From: Burkholderia sp. BCC0506
GTDB lineage: Bacteria > Pseudomonadota > Gammaproteobacteria > Burkholderiales > Burkholderiaceae
Direction: 5' to 3'
NCBI RefSeq assembly: GCF_902833145.1
Contig: NZ_CADFEN010000003.1
Span: 372,001-436,000, forward strand
Length of the DNA: 64,000 nucleotides
Position numbers and translations under genes: made by a program
Notes under the pieces: generated by a model
What the model was told of the DNA's origin: nothing
Database searches by the model: none
The model's input: only the letters and a program-made list of their open reading frames with translations
Shown: piece by piece, positions 27,927 to 41,510 of the stretch
Layout of the letters: each line of letters opens with the position of its first letter
Position numbering within the stretch: the stretch's first letter is position 1

Positions 27927-29438
27927 ATGTCAACCACCGAATACCTGCCCCGCACCGCGCTGCTCGACAAGCTGTGGGCCCGGATGAACGAACGGGGCGA
28001 TTTCCCGCTGCTGTCGGAATCGCTGCGCGCGACGATGGCCGCGATGAAGAACGACGATCTCGACTTCACCGCGCTCGTGCGCGTCGTGCTGTCGGACTTC
28101 GCGCTCACGCAGAAAGTGCTGCGGCTCGCGAACTCCGCGATGTACATGGCGTTCGGCGGCAACATCACCACCGTGACCCGCGCGCTGATGGTGCTCGGCA
28201 TGGACGCCGTCGGCCATCTCGTGGTCGGGTTGAAACTCGTCGACCATTTCCATCAGAGCACGCCGCGGCGCATCGACGCGAAGCTCGAGCTGAACCGCGC
28301 GCTGCTGTCCGGCTGCGTCGCGCGCAAGCTCACCGAGCACGCCGAACTGCGCGGGGGCGAGGAAGCCGTCGTCTGCACGCTGATGCGCCAGGTCGGCAAG
28401 CTGCTGGTGGTCTGCTATCTCGACAGCGAATGGGACCGTATCCGCCGCCGCGCGGCCGAGCTGAACGGCGACGATGCGGCCGCCTGCATCGACGTGCTCG
28501 GCGTCGGCTTCGACGAGATCGGCCTCGAGGCGGCCGCGCGCTGGCGGCTGCCCGACGTGATCCGGGCGGGGATGGCCGACGGCGACCGCTTGAGCCGTGA
28601 CGACCCGTTCGACGACGAAGACGGCGACGCCTGCCGCATGGGCCCGGCCGCCGACGACGGCCCGACCGACCGCATCCGCTGGTTGCGCGCGGTGAGCCGT
28701 TGCTCCACCGACGTCGCCGGCGCGCTCGTCATGCCTGCCAGCCCGCAGCGCGACGCACGCATCGCGGCGCTCGCGCAGCATTGCGGCGCCGAGCTCGACA
28801 TGGAATCCGAGGCGCTCGTCGAGATCGCCGAGTGCCTCGCGCGCGAGGAAGCGAGCGACACCGTGATGCGCGAGATCGTCGAGCTGCGCGCGAATGCCGA
28901 TGCGATCGCGCGCGCGCAGGCCGAACCGGAGGCCTGCCTCGAAGCCGGGCTTGCGGACCTGCGCGCGCTGCCGTCCGAGCACGTGCTGACGCCGGTGCTC
29001 GCGCTCGCGTCGGAAAGCCTGCTGGCCGGGCTCGCGTTCACGCGCACCGTGATGTTCGTGCGCCACGACGACGGCACGTTCGCCGCGCGCCTCGGTTTCG
29101 GCCCCGACGTCGATACGGTGCTCGACCGGCTGCGCTTCGACGAACGCTTCGAGCCGGACGTGTTTCATCTCGCGATCTCGAACTCGGTCGGCATCTTCAT
29201 CGAACAGGCGCAGGAGCCGAAGATGATGAAGCGCCTGCCCGCGTGGTATCTCGACGCGTTCGACGACACGCGCGCGTTCGTGCTGCTGCCCGTGCGCGTC
29301 GGCGCGACGACCGTTGCGCTGCTGTACGGCGACTGGGCCGGCGCGCAACCCGCGCGCAAGATCTCGCAGCAGGAGATGGCGGTGCTCAACGAACTCGCGC
29401 GCGAGCTGGGGCGGTTCTTTCCCGCGCCGCCCGGCTGA
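27927..29438 (+). CDS. HDOD-domain signalling protein
   Basis: A 503-residue cytoplasmic protein. The N-terminal HDOD domain (about residues 20-230) begins with FPLLSESLRATMAAM and contains ALVRVVLSDFALTQKVLRLANSA. HDOD proteins lack the catalytic metal site of true HD phosphodiesterases and act in regulation. The C-terminal third (after about residue 330) resembles a GAF-type sensor (ESLLAGLAFTRTVMFVRHDDGTFAARLGF). It is co-oriented with the EAL protein 27 nt upstream, so the two are probably one operon that relays the same signal. Confidence 0.83.
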   Translation: MSTTEYLPRTALLDKLWARMNERGDFPLLSESLRATMAAMKNDDLDFTALVRVVLSDFALTQKVLRLANSAMYMAFGGNITTVTRALMVLGMDAVGHLVVGLKLVDHFHQSTPRRIDAKLELNRALLSGCVARKLTEHAELRGGEEAVVCTLMRQVGKLLVVCYLDSEWDRIRRRAAELNGDDAAACIDVLGVGFDEIGLEAAARWRLPDVIRAGMADGDRLSRDDPFDDEDGDACRMGPAADDGPTDRIRWLRAVSRCSTDVAGALVMPASPQRDARIAALAQHCGAELDMESEALVEIAECLAREEASDTVMREIVELRANADAIARAQAEPEACLEAGLADLRALPSEHVLTPVLALASESLLAGLAFTRTVMFVRHDDGTFAARLGFGPDVDTVLDRLRFDERFEPDVFHLAISNSVGIFIEQAQEPKMMKRLPAWYLDAFDDTRAFVLLPVRVGATTVALLYGDWAGAQPARKISQQEMAVLNELARELGRFFPAPPG

Positions 29439-29477
29439 CGGCCGGCCCGCCCGGTCGTTTTCGCTCGCCCAAAAGCA

Positions 29478-29506
29478 AACCGGCCGCATCGGCGGCCGGT
29501 TCTTTT
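29478..29506. terminator. Bidirectional terminator between convergent genes
   Basis: AACCGGCCGC-ATCG-GCGGCCGGTT is a perfect 10-bp stem. T-rich tracts follow on both strands (CTTTT on plus, TGCTTTT on minus), ending the HDOD gene and the arginine-binding protein gene. Confidence 0.75.
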
Positions 29507-29530
29507 ACAGCATGCTCGCGTACGAAACGC

Positions 29531-30325
29531 TTACTTGAGCGTCACGGGCACGCTGAAATACTTCTTCGCGAGGGTGTCGATCGTGCCGTCGGCCTTCAGT
29601 TCCTTCAGCGCCTGATCGAGCGCGGTCTTCAGCGCCGCGTCGTTCTTGCGCAGGCCGAAGCCGACGCCCGAACCGAGGATCTCGGCGTCGCTGACCGTGC
29701 CGCCCGCGAACGCGAAGCCCTGGCCTTGCGGCTTCGACAGGAAGCCCTTCGAGCCGGCCTCCGAATCCTGGAACGTCGCGTCGAGACGGCCCGACTTCAG
29801 GTCGGCGTATGCCAGGTCCTGCGTCTGGTACGGCACGACGTCGACGCCGGCCGGCGCCCACTTCTTCTTCGCATACGCTTCCTGGATCGTGCCCTGCAGT
29901 ACGCCCACGCGCTTGCCCTTCAGCGATTGCGGGGTCGGCAGCAGGCCGCTGCCCTGCTTCGCGATCAGCTGGTTCGGAATCGTGTAGATCGGATCGGTGA
30001 ACGCGATCGCGTGCTTGCGCTGGTCCGTGATCGTCATGTCCGAGTTGATCGCGTCGAACTTGCGCGCCTGCAGCGCCGGGATCAGGCCGTCGAAGTCGTT
30101 CTCGACCCACACGCACTTCGTCTTCAGCTTCGCGCACACCGCGTTGCCGATGTCGATGTCGAAGCCGGTCAGCTTGCCGTCGGGCGTCTTGTATTCGAAC
30201 GGTGCGTACGAGGCCTCGACGCCGAACCGGATCTCCTTCAGATCTGCGGCAAACGCGCTGCCTGCCGCCACCGCCGATGCCGCCACCACCGCCTGCGCGG
30301 CCACTTTACGCCAATCCAACTTCAT
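29531..30325 (-). CDS. Arginine/ornithine-type ABC transporter, periplasmic binding protein (ArgT/AotJ-like)
   Basis: A 264-residue secreted protein with a signal peptide ending near AGSAFA-AD (residue 27). The mature start LKEIRFGVEASYAPFEYKTPDGKLTGFDIDIG and the later FDAINSDMTITDQRKHAIAFTDPI mark the lysine/arginine/ornithine binding subfamily. ATG 30325 follows GGAGA. It lies downstream of the AST catabolic operon on the same strand, separated by 350 nt. The permeases and ATPase (39976-42196) have no binding protein beside them, so this is their probable partner. Confidence 0.85.
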   Translation of the reverse strand: MKLDWRKVAAQAVVAASAVAAGSAFAADLKEIRFGVEASYAPFEYKTPDGKLTGFDIDIGNAVCAKLKTKCVWVENDFDGLIPALQARKFDAINSDMTITDQRKHAIAFTDPIYTIPNQLIAKQGSGLLPTPQSLKGKRVGVLQGTIQEAYAKKKWAPAGVDVVPYQTQDLAYADLKSGRLDATFQDSEAGSKGFLSKPQGQGFAFAGGTVSDAEILGSGVGFGLRKNDAALKTALDQALKELKADGTIDTLAKKYFSVPVTLK

Positions 30326-30675
30326 CAGGTGTTCTCCTCGATACTCGAATGTTCCGGAACTACGGGCGCATGCATCATTGCAGGGTCGGATGACACCGAC
30401 AATCCCGATGCCGCGCCGTGATGCAGCGCAACAGCCGCAAGGCCGCGATTGTACCAATCCGCGCGGCCCGGTATGGCAAAGCGGCGGCCGACACGCGATG
30501 GTGCGCCGCGGGCACCGGGCACCGCCGCGCTGCTCGTCGAACTTGCAAGACGATGTCGCAAATATGCAAGCGCGAACCACACGCCGTCGGCGCGGCGGGC
30601 GGGCGTAATCTCAAAAATGAACGGGCTGCGGGACGGCGCGCGGGCCGCGAGTCGCCGCGGCCCGCCCCATAGCGA
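30326..30675. other. 350-nt intergenic region between astE and the binding-protein gene
   Basis: No gene is seen here. The astE-proximal side holds GGGCCGCG (30642-30649) paired with CGCGGCCC (30656-30663), a likely astE terminator. At 30554-30569 TGTCGC-N8-AA matches the half-site described for the AraC-type ArgR of Pseudomonas. The remainder presumably contains the binding-protein promoter, which I could not place. Confidence 0.4.
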
Positions 30676-31734
30676 TCAGACGAGTGCGGCGAGCGTCTCG
30701 CGCGTCGTGTCGACAACGAGCAAGCCCGCGCGCAAACCCGGTTTCACGGTCGGATTCGGAAACACGATGCGCTCCTCGTCGTGCTTCACCGTGTAGCGGT
30801 AGTCGCCGTCCTGCGCGAGCACCGTGCCGCGCGCGAATGCGGTGAAGTTCGCGACGTCGGCCGCGACGAACAGTTCTAGCGCGTCGCTCTGCTTCGTGAT
30901 CTGGTCGATCACCGTGAATACGCGCGGCAGCGACGGATGGCCGCCGCTGGCATCGACGTCCGCCGGCGGATGGCCGCCCCGCCCACCCGACGCGAGCTTG
31001 CGCACCGCACGATCGGCCGGCGCGAAGCGCGCCAGGTCGTTCTGGCCGAACGGCCGCACCTTGCCGAGTTCCAGCGTGCACGCGAGCGCGCCGCACTGCT
31101 CGGCCGTGAAATGCGAATACGTATTGCCCTTCGCGGTATGCAGGAGCACGGCCGCGATGCGTGCGTCGCCGAGCCACTCGATCATCGCGCGCGTGGGCGG
31201 CGTGCCCGTGTGCGGCAGCAGCGCGAACTGCTCGAACACCGACGCGCGAATCGCCGTGTGCATGTCGATGTGCCAGCGTGCGCTGCCCGCCGGCGCCGCC
31301 GCGAAGAATGCGGATGCCGCCGCTTCGAGCTGCGCGGCGCGCGGCGCTTCGCGGCTCGCGGGCACCTGCGCGTGACGGCCGCTGAACAGGCGGTTCAGGT
31401 CGTCATCCAGATAGCGCTCGCCCGCGCGCATCGCCGGCACGTTACCGAGCACGACGAGCAGCCGGCACGCGAGCGGCAACGCACCCGACGCGAGATCGCG
31501 CACGAGCATCGACAGCAGCTCGATCGGCGCCGTCTCGTCACCGTGCACGCCGGCCGACACGAGCACGCTCGCGCGCGCCGCGGCGTCAGCGGCCGCCGGT
31601 TCGAACGCGAGCAGCCCGTCGCCGAGCCATTGCCAGCGCACCGCGCCGCCCACACACGCGCCGTCCTGTTCGGCCGGCGCGCCACCGGCCAGCGTGAACG
31701 CGAGGAAGTCGTCGAGCAACGCGTTCGCCGGCAT
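30676..31734 (-). CDS. astE: Succinylglutamate desuccinylase
   Basis: A 352-residue zinc hydrolase, the last step of the arginine succinyltransferase (AST) pathway: N-succinylglutamate to glutamate and succinate. The zinc ligands are visible in [11 protein letters not shown] and HIDMHTAIR, with a catalytic Glu in [12 protein letters not shown]. It is somewhat longer than enterobacterial AstE because of a Gly/His/Asp-rich linker near residue 260. ATG 31734 lies 7 nt after the astB stop, and the gene closes the operon. Confidence 0.88.
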   Translation of the reverse strand: MPANALLDDFLAFTLAGGAPAEQDGACVGGAVRWQWLGDGLLAFEPAAADAAARASVLVSAGVHGDETAPIELLSMLVRDLASGALPLACRLLVVLGNVPAMRAGERYLDDDLNRLFSGRHAQVPASREAPRAAQLEAAASAFFAAAPAGSARWHIDMHTAIRASVFEQFALLPHTGTPPTRAMIEWLGDARIAAVLLHTAKGNTYSHFTAEQCGALACTLELGKVRPFGQNDLARFAPADRAVRKLASGGRGGHPPADVDASGGHPSLPRVFTVIDQITKQSDALELFVAADVANFTAFARGTVLAQDGDYRYTVKHDEERIVFPNPTVKPGLRAGLLVVDTTRETLAALV

Positions 31735-31741
31735 CCGTGCC

Positions 31742-33082
31742 TCAGCGCTGGAAGTCATACAGCGAGCCGACGCGCAGGATCTGCGTGAGCTCGTCGAGCG
31801 CCGTGCGCGACTCGTCGAGCAGCGCCGGATCGGCGAGGTCTTCCGGTGCGAGGCGATCGCGATAGTGCTTGTCGATCCACGCGTCGAGCGACGCGAACAG
31901 CGTGTCGTTAATCCACACGTTCGACGTGACGGCCGCGCGCTCGGCATCGGTCAGCACGACGCGCAGGCGCAGGCACGCGGGGCCGCCGCCGTTCTTCATG
32001 CTTTCGCGCAGGTCGAACACGAGCACGTCGAGAATCGGGCCGTTGCCGGCCGCCAGTCGGTCGAGATAGGCGGCGACCCGCTCGTTCTCGCGGCATTCCT
32101 GCGGCACGACGAGCACCTGCGAGCCGTCCGCGCGCGACAGCAGCTGGCTGTTGAACAGGTACGACGTCACCGCATCGTTCACGCTCACGGCCGCGTCCGG
32201 CACCTCGATCACGTTCAGGCGCGCACCGCGTACGTCGAGCGCGGCGGTCAGCGTATCGTAGATCGCCTGCTTGTTGACGAATGCGCGCTCGTGCGTGAAC
32301 AGCGTGTCGCGGTTGCCGACCGAGATCACGTCGTTGTGGAACACGCCCGCGTCGATCACGTCCGGATCTTGCTGCGCGTAGACCGTCGCTTCCTCGGCGA
32401 GCCCGTGGCGATGCGCGACCGCGCGGCTCGCCTCGAAGGTCTGACGCGCGGGGAAGCGCTTCGGCTCGGGCCCGCGACGATATTCGGCACGGCCGTACAC
32501 GAAGAATTCGACGCCCGGCTTGCCGTACTCGGCGCAAAAGCGCGTGTGGTTCGCCGCGCCTTCGTCGCCGAGCGCCGGCGTGCCCGTCAACGCTTCGTGC
32601 ACCGCGAAGTGCGCGGGGTCCGCGAACAGCGTCGACAGCGTGCGGCGCGTCGCTTCGTGCTCGATCGCGCGATGCAGCTTGCTGCACAGATTCGCCGGCG
32701 TGAAGTGCACACGGCCGTCGCTCGTGTCGGCCGACGGGCTGACGGTGGCTGCATTCGCGGTCCACATCGCCGACGCCGAGCTCGCCGCGGCGAGCAGTTC
32801 GGGCGCCTGCTTCGCGGCCTTCGCGATCACGTCCGCGTCCTTGCCCGAGAAGCCGAGTTCGCGCAGCAGGCGCAGCGACGGCCGCTCCTGCGGCGGCAGC
32901 ACGCCTTGCGCGAAGCCGAGATCCGCGAGCTGCTTCATCTTGCGCAGCCCCTGCTTCGCGGCCGCCTTCGGGTTCGCGGCCGACTTCTCGTTGTTCAGCG
33001 ACGCCACGTTGCCGAACGACAGCCCGGCGTAGTTGTGGGTCGGGCCGACGAGTCCGTCGAAATTGGCTTCTTGTGCGTTCAT
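31742..33082 (-). CDS. astB: N-succinylarginine dihydrolase
   Basis: A 446-residue enzyme, the second AST step: N2-succinylarginine to N2-succinylornithine, CO2 and two ammonia. It has normal family length. [21 protein letters not shown] at the start and [15 protein letters not shown] with the catalytic cysteine near the end are hallmark segments. ATG 33082 is the family start, 14 nt after astD; the frame is open far upstream only because it reads into an astD shadow. Confidence 0.93.
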   Translation of the reverse strand: MNAQEANFDGLVGPTHNYAGLSFGNVASLNNEKSAANPKAAAKQGLRKMKQLADLGFAQGVLPPQERPSLRLLRELGFSGKDADVIAKAAKQAPELLAAASSASAMWTANAATVSPSADTSDGRVHFTPANLCSKLHRAIEHEATRRTLSTLFADPAHFAVHEALTGTPALGDEGAANHTRFCAEYGKPGVEFFVYGRAEYRRGPEPKRFPARQTFEASRAVAHRHGLAEEATVYAQQDPDVIDAGVFHNDVISVGNRDTLFTHERAFVNKQAIYDTLTAALDVRGARLNVIEVPDAAVSVNDAVTSYLFNSQLLSRADGSQVLVVPQECRENERVAAYLDRLAAGNGPILDVLVFDLRESMKNGGGPACLRLRVVLTDAERAAVTSNVWINDTLFASLDAWIDKHYRDRLAPEDLADPALLDESRTALDELTQILRVGSLYDFQR

Positions 33083-33096
33083 CGTCGTTCCCTCGA

Positions 33097-35595
<2,499 letters not shown>

Positions 35596-35599
<4 letters not shown>

Positions 35600-36648
35600 G
35601 CTGCGTCTCCCTTCAAATCTTCATCGTCGCGGCGGTGCAGCGGCACGCAGCGCACGACATCGCCCTCCTTCACATCGAGCGCCGCGCGCACGTCGCCGGC
35701 GAGCGGCGCCTCGGTGCTGTCGCCCGGCAGGTCGGCCAGCACGCAGCGGAACGACTCGCCGCTGCCCGCCGACACCATGTACGCGACGTCGCCCTGCTGG
35801 TGCGCGGCCTCGCGCACGACGCGCTCCGACGCCTGCTTCACGCATGCGGTGCGGTCGACCTGCGCGGTCAGCACCGGGCCCGCGTCGAAGATGTCGACGA
35901 AGCGGTCGGGCTCGAAGCCTTCCTCGAGATGGATGTCGTACGCGAGCAAGGCCGTTTCGTTCGGCTCGCCCAGCACGCGCTGCGCGGCTTCCGGCAACAG
36001 CGGCACGTACAGCGGATAGGCCGGCATCACTTCCGCGATGAACGTGCGGCTGCGGCCGCCCGATGCGATGTCGACGTCGGTGAAGTTGCGACCGAAGAAC
36101 TTGCGGCCCACCGCTTCCCAGAACGGCGATGCGCCGTTGCCGTCGCTCACGCCGAGCAGCAGCGTGAACACTTCCGGCGTGAAGCGGCGGCGGTTCGCGG
36201 CGATGTACATCATCCGCGCGCGCGAGATCAGGTGCGCGGCCGCGTCGCCGCGCAGCGACGGATCGACGTAGAAGCCCGCGAGCCGGCTCTTGCCGGTCAG
36301 CTCGTGCGACATCGTGAGCGCGTGGATCTTGCGGTTCACGTGCAGCTCGCGCGACGCGTGGATCAGCGCGTCGTTGCGGAACGCGTAGAACGGTTCCGAG
36401 TAGCCGGCCGCGGCCACGATGCTCGCCGTGCCGAGCAGCTTGCCGGTCGACGAATCCTCGAGCACGAAGAGGTAGAACTCCTCGCCGGCGAAGCCGACGT
36501 CCGCGCGAAACGAATCCTCGGAGAGCGCCACGCGCGCTTCGAGTGCCGCGCGGTCGTGCGGCAGCGAGTGCAGGACCGGCTGCGCGGTGCGCGCCATGTG
36601 CGCGAGCGCATCGAGATCCGTGAGTTTGCCGGGGCGAACAAATAGCAT
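35596..36648 (-). CDS. aruF: Arginine N-succinyltransferase, alpha-type subunit
   Basis: A 350-residue paralogue of the next gene. It opens with MLFVRPGKLTDLDALAHMARTA and carries FEPDRFVDIFDAGPVLTAQV. It is visibly diverged from AruG, as expected for an ancient duplication with subunit specialisation. It starts 30 nt after astC and overlaps aruG by 4 nt. Confidence 0.9.
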
Positions 36649-36678
36649 CGTCGTTCCTGTCTGCGATGGGCGCGCCGA

Positions 36679-37911
36679 TCAGCGCGCGGTGGCTTCCTGG
36701 GCCGCGAGCACTTGTTCGACCGCCTTCTCGAAGCGCTTCACGCCTTCGTCGAGCAGGTCGAACGGGATCACCAGCGACGGCACGAAGCGCAGCACGTTCG
36801 GGCCGGCGATCAGCATGATCAGCCCGTTCTCGGCGGCGGCGGTGACGAAATCCTTCGCGCGGCCGTCGAAGGCGGCGGTGAGCTCGGCGCCGACCAGCAG
36901 GCCCTTGCCGCGCACGTCCTTGAAGATGCCGAAGCGTGCGTTGATGCGTTCGAGCGCGCCTTTCAGGCGCACGCTGCGTTCGCGCACGCCTTCGAGCACT
37001 GCCGGCGCGCTGATCAGTTCGACGACCTTGTCCGCGATCGCCGAGGCGAGCGGGTTGCCGCCGTACGTCGTGCCGTGCACGCCGACCTTGAAGTGCGCGG
37101 CCAGTTCGTTCGTCGTCAGCATCGCGCCGATCGGGAAGCCGTTGCCGAGCGCCTTCGCGGTCGTGAGGATGTCCGGCGTGACGCCCGTGTCCATGTACGC
37201 GTAGAACTGGCCGGTGCGGCCCACGCCCGTTTGCACTTCGTCGAAGATCAGCAGGGCGTCGTTCGCGTCGCAGGCTTCGCGCAGCGCCTTCAGGAAGGCC
37301 GGATCGGCCGGGATCACGCCGCCTTCGCCTTGCACCGGCTCGACGATCACCGCGCAGGTTTTCGGGCCGATCGCGGCCTTCGCGGCTTCGATGTCGTTGA
37401 ACGGCAGGTGCTTGATGCCTTCCGGCACCGGGCCGAAGCCTTCCGAGTACTTCGGCTGACCGCCGACGCTGACCGTGAAGAACGTGCGGCCGTGGAACGA
37501 CTGGACGAACGACACGATTTCGTATTTGTCGGCGCCGTGGCGGTCGAAGGCGACGCGGCGTGCGAGCTTCAGTGCGGCTTCGTTCGCTTCCGCGCCGGAG
37601 TTCGCGAAGAATGCGCGGTCGGCGAAGGTCAGCGATTCGAGGCGCTTCGCGAGGCGCAGCACCGGCTCGTTCGTGTAGCCGTTGCCGATGTGCCAGAGCT
37701 TGCGGCCTTGTTCGTCCAGCACCTTCAGCAGTTCCGGGTGGCCGTGGCCGAGCGACGTGACCGCGATGCCGCACGCGAAATCGATGTATTCGCGGCCGGC
37801 GGTGTCCCACACGCGGGAGCCCTCTGCACGGTCCGGCACGAACGGGGCGGGAGAGAATACCGGCACCATCACTTCGTCGAATGTCTGGCGGGTCACGGTC
37901 GAGGTCGTCAT
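36679..37911 (-). CDS. astC: Succinylornithine/acetylornithine transaminase
   Basis: A 410-residue class-III PLP aminotransferase, the third AST step: succinylornithine to succinylglutamate semialdehyde. PLP-site features are [40 protein letters not shown] and the Schiff-base lysine in [13 protein letters not shown]. It may also act on acetylornithine, as ArgD/AstC enzymes do. It is the first gene of the operon. ATG 37911 follows AAAGGAA. Confidence 0.92.
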   Translation of the reverse strand: MTTSTVTRQTFDEVMVPVFSPAPFVPDRAEGSRVWDTAGREYIDFACGIAVTSLGHGHPELLKVLDEQGRKLWHIGNGYTNEPVLRLAKRLESLTFADRAFFANSGAEANEAALKLARRVAFDRHGADKYEIVSFVQSFHGRTFFTVSVGGQPKYSEGFGPVPEGIKHLPFNDIEAAKAAIGPKTCAVIVEPVQGEGGVIPADPAFLKALREACDANDALLIFDEVQTGVGRTGQFYAYMDTGVTPDILTTAKALGNGFPIGAMLTTNELAAHFKVGVHGTTYGGNPLASAIADKVVELISAPAVLEGVRERSVRLKGALERINARFGIFKDVRGKGLLVGAELTAAFDGRAKDFVTAAAENGLIMLIAGPNVLRFVPSLVIPFDLLDEGVKRFEKAVEQVLAAQEATAR

Positions 37912-38100
37912 GGTCGTTCCTTTCGGTTTCGTAAGAGGGTTCAACAGGATCAAGTTTAGGTAAGGGTGACGCAAGCGTCTTGCGGAATTGCGACGGGTTC
38001 TATCGGAAGGTTTTGGTTTTGCCCTCTCGGGCCGGGGCGCTTGCGGTTACGTGTCGGTATTTTGGGGCCTTTTCTTGCTGTCTGTGGTCTGCTTCCGGTG
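37912..38100. promoter_or_regulatory. Upstream region of the AST operon
   Basis: A perfect 12-bp palindrome GACGCAAGCGTC lies at 37968-37979. Immediately beside it at 37980-37995 is, on the minus strand, cGTCGC-N8-AA, one base from the TGTCGC-N8-AA half-site of Pseudomonas ArgR. It is centred about 75 nt upstream of astC, a suitable activator position. I see no strong sigma-70 promoter. Confidence 0.4.
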
Positions 38101-38872
38101 GCGTGAAGTACCCGTGATCGTGTCGGTCTATTAGCGTCGCCCCTGCGCGGGGCAGCGGTCACTTTTCTTTGTCTTGCCAAAGAAAAGTAACCAAAAGAAA
38201 GGCGCTCGGATAACGCATGACTTCCCGGTGCCATCGCCAACAGAGTGGCCGCCATCTAAGTGTCCGCGCCAGTCAGGAACCCGGAGTGGTTCGAGCAATG
38301 GTTCTGACACCACTGCCTGCACAACAGAGCGGTATACCGCTCGCTAGCTCCGTCCTCGCTTCGCTCGGCCGACAGGTCCATCTCACCCAATGCCGCCTCG
38401 AGCGCTCCCTCACCGGGACCAACTTTCGAAAAGCTGGATTCGCCTTTTCCGCAAGAGAAATGGGGCCGCAAACATCATGAGCCGAGAACACCGTCAAACG
38501 ATTGGACGACACAAACGCTGAAAGCAGAAAAGCGCCCGGTCTCGACCGGGCATGTCGAGGTGCACGACCGCGACCCGCATGGCCTCACCTGAAGTACCTT
38601 GCAGCCGAGCGTAGCGAGGATGGAGCTAGCGGACGGTATACCGCTCCGTGGGGCAGGCAGTGGTGTCAGAACCATTGCTCGAACCACTCCGGGTTCCTGA
38701 CTGGCGCGGACACTTAGATGGTGGCCACTCTGTTGGCGATGGCACCGGGAAGTCATGCGTTATCCGAGCGCCTTTCTTTTGGTTACTTTTCTTTGGCAAG
38801 ACAAAGAAAAGTGACCGCTGCCCCGCGCAGGGGCGACGCTAATAGACCGACACGATCACAGGTATTTCACGC
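38101..38872. repeat. Large inverted-repeat element (269-nt arms, 234-nt spacer)
   Basis: Position x in 38101-38369 pairs with position 76973-x in 38604-38872 without gaps; I counted about ten mismatches (about 96% identity). Similarity continues weakly for about 15 nt outside. Each arm contains a GCCCC-N5-GGGGC hairpin (38139-38153) and an 11-bp ACTTTTCTTTG/CAAAGAAAAGT hairpin (38161-38188), mirrored in the other arm. The spacer holds a GCCCGGT/ACCGGGC hairpin (38534-38551), T-rich on the minus strand. Short reading frames in both arms encode near-identical peptides because the arms are copies; I do not count them as genes. No transposase is present. It may be a mobile miniature element or two inverted copies of a dispersed repeat, sitting between astC and the regulator. 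Confidence 0.85.
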
Positions 38873-38913
38873 CAAGCGCGAGCAAACCACCAACCAAACC
38901 CCACCCCCAACCC

Positions 38914-39954
38914 TCAATCCTTCCCGCGCTCGACGAGCGCCCCCCCTCGAGGCTCACTGCCGCCGCCCGTCTGCTTTTCGAGCCACGCCCGCCGATCCTC
39001 GCGAGGCGTGACCCCAAACCTTTCGCGATACGCGTTAGAGAAGTGCGCAGCGGAAGAGAACCCACAGGCGAGAGAGACCTGAACGACCGACTTGCTGGTC
39101 CGCTGCAACTGCGTCCTTGCCTTGAGCAGCCGAAGATTGAGGTAATACTTGGAGGGCATTGCCCCGAGATACTGTCGAAAGAGCCGCTCGAGCTGCCGCC
39201 GCGACACGCCAACGAGCCCGGCGATCTCATCGGTGGTCAAAGGATCCTCGACATTGGCTTCCATCAAAAGCAACGCGTCATTCAACCGAGGATGCCGCTC
39301 GCCCGGCGCGGTGACAAACGGAATCCTCTGCCGCTCCTCGCCGCTGCGCAGCGTGCCGGCCCCCAGCGCATCGGCAATCCGCTCCGCGAGATCCGCCCCA
39401 TGCTCCCGGCCGATCATGGCCAGCATGAAATCGACGGTCGCCTGCCCACCGGCACAGGTCGCCCGATCGCGATCGATCTCGAAGATCTGCTGCGTGACGA
39501 TCGACCGCTCGAACTGCTCGGCGAACTGCTGATACGTCTCCCAGTTCACGCTCACGCGATACCCGGAAAGCTGCCCGGCCATCGCGAGCCACCACACGCC
39601 GTGGTGAATCCCGGTGACGACCGGCGTGCGCTGCCCGATCCGCGCGAGACTCGCGAGAAACAACCGGTAATCGGCAAACTGCTGAAACCGCTCGGACACG
39701 ACGATCAACCAGTCGCACGCGATCGCATCGTTGAACGCCGCATCGGCATGCCACTGCGCACCGCCCGCGAGCGGCACCGGCCGCCCGTCCCACGAACACA
39801 CCTGCCAGCGGTACAGGAGCCGCCCGTCGATCTCGTTCGCGAGATTCAGCGCATCGACGATCGGCCCCACACCCGACATCGACACGGGCGGCAATGCAAC
39901 GATCGCCACCTGCGTCGTGCGGGTGGCGCCTGCGGGACGAGACACCGGTACCAC
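38914..39954 (-). CDS. AraC/GlxA-family regulator, probable arginine-responsive ArgR (Pseudomonas type)
   Basis: A 346-residue regulator. Residues of about 15-190 form a DJ-1/PfpI-like (GATase1) domain, and residues of about 230-335 an AraC helix-turn-helix pair with EIAGLVGVSRRQLERLFRQYLG and ACGFSSAAHFSNAYRERFG. This is the architecture of Pseudomonas ArgR, which activates aot and aru genes with arginine; it is unrelated to the E. coli repressor of the same name. It follows the transporter ATPase gene by 21 nt, as in aotQMOP-argR. GTG 39954 is the only start fitting the N-terminus. Confidence 0.82.
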   Translation of the reverse strand: MVPVSRPAGATRTTQVAIVALPPVSMSGVGPIVDALNLANEIDGRLLYRWQVCSWDGRPVPLAGGAQWHADAAFNDAIACDWLIVVSERFQQFADYRLFLASLARIGQRTPVVTGIHHGVWWLAMAGQLSGYRVSVNWETYQQFAEQFERSIVTQQIFEIDRDRATCAGGQATVDFMLAMIGREHGADLAERIADALGAGTLRSGEERQRIPFVTAPGERHPRLNDALLLMEANVEDPLTTDEIAGLVGVSRRQLERLFRQYLGAMPSKYYLNLRLLKARTQLQRTSKSVVQVSLACGFSSAAHFSNAYRERFGVTPREDRRAWLEKQTGGGSEPRGGALVERGKD

Positions 39955-39975
39955 GGTTGAAACCTGCCCTGTCCG

Positions 39976-40776
<801 letters not shown>

Positions 40777-40796
40777 CTGGCTCTCCTCGAATGAAT

Positions 40797-41510
40797 TCAA
40801 TGACGGGCGGCCGCGAGATACGCGAGCCAGTGGCGCTCCGCGCGGCGAAACGCCGCGACGAGTGCGAACGATACCGCAAGATAGATCAGCGCGGCGATTC
40901 CGAACGACTGGAACGCCATGTAGGTCGCCGAATTGGCATCGCGCGCGACCTTCAGGATGTCCGGCACGGTCGCCGTGAACGCGACGGTCGTCGCGTGCAG
41001 CATCAGGATCACCTCGTTGCTGTACAGCGGCAGCGCGCGGCGCAGCGCCGACGGCAGGATCACGCGACGGTACATCGTGAACGGCGACATCCCGTACGCA
41101 CGCGCCGCCTCGACCTCGCCGTGCGGAATCGCGCGGATCGCACCGGCGAAGATCTCGGTGGTGTACGCGCAGGTGTTCAGCGCGAACGCGAGAATCGCGC
41201 AGTTGAAGCCGCTGCGGAAAAACGCGTCGAGCAGCGAGTGCGAGCGCACGAACTCGAGGCTGTACATGCCCGTGTACATCAGCAGCAACTGCACGTAGAG
41301 CGGCGTGCCGCGGAACACGTACGTGTAGAACCGCACGGGCATCGACACCCACTTGTTCTTGGACACGCGCGCGACGGCGAGCGGCACCGCGCACACGAAG
41401 CCGAGCGAAATCGATGCGACGAGCAGCCACAGCGTCACCGCGAGGCCGGAGAGGCGCTGGCCGTCCCAGAAAAGGAACGCCTTGCCGAATTCCTGGAGGA
41501 TCTCGATCAT
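40797..41510 (-). CDS. Arginine/ornithine ABC transporter, permease (AotM/HisM-like)
   Basis: A 237-residue inner-membrane permease with about five transmembrane helices. The EAA loop [26 protein letters not shown] contacts the ATPase. [20 protein letters not shown] is typical of HisM/ArtM proteins. Its ATG overlaps the stop of the partner permease gene by 4 nt. Confidence 0.88.
   Translation of the reverse strand: MIEILQEFGKAFLFWDGQRLSGLAVTLWLLVASISLGFVCAVPLAVARVSKNKWVSMPVRFYTYVFRGTPLYVQLLLMYTGMYSLEFVRSHSLLDAFFRSGFNCAILAFALNTCAYTTEIFAGAIRAIPHGEVEAARAYGMSPFTMYRRVILPSALRRALPLYSNEVILMLHATTVAFTATVPDILKVARDANSATYMAFQSFGIAALIYLAVSFALVAAFRRAERHWLAYLAAARH

Noticed and set aside
38131-38842. Two near-identical 63-residue frames and several related frames in the inverted-repeat region.
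   Set aside because: They arise because the arms are copies of the same sequence; they lack ribosome-binding sites and coding-like base use, so the repeat is the real feature.
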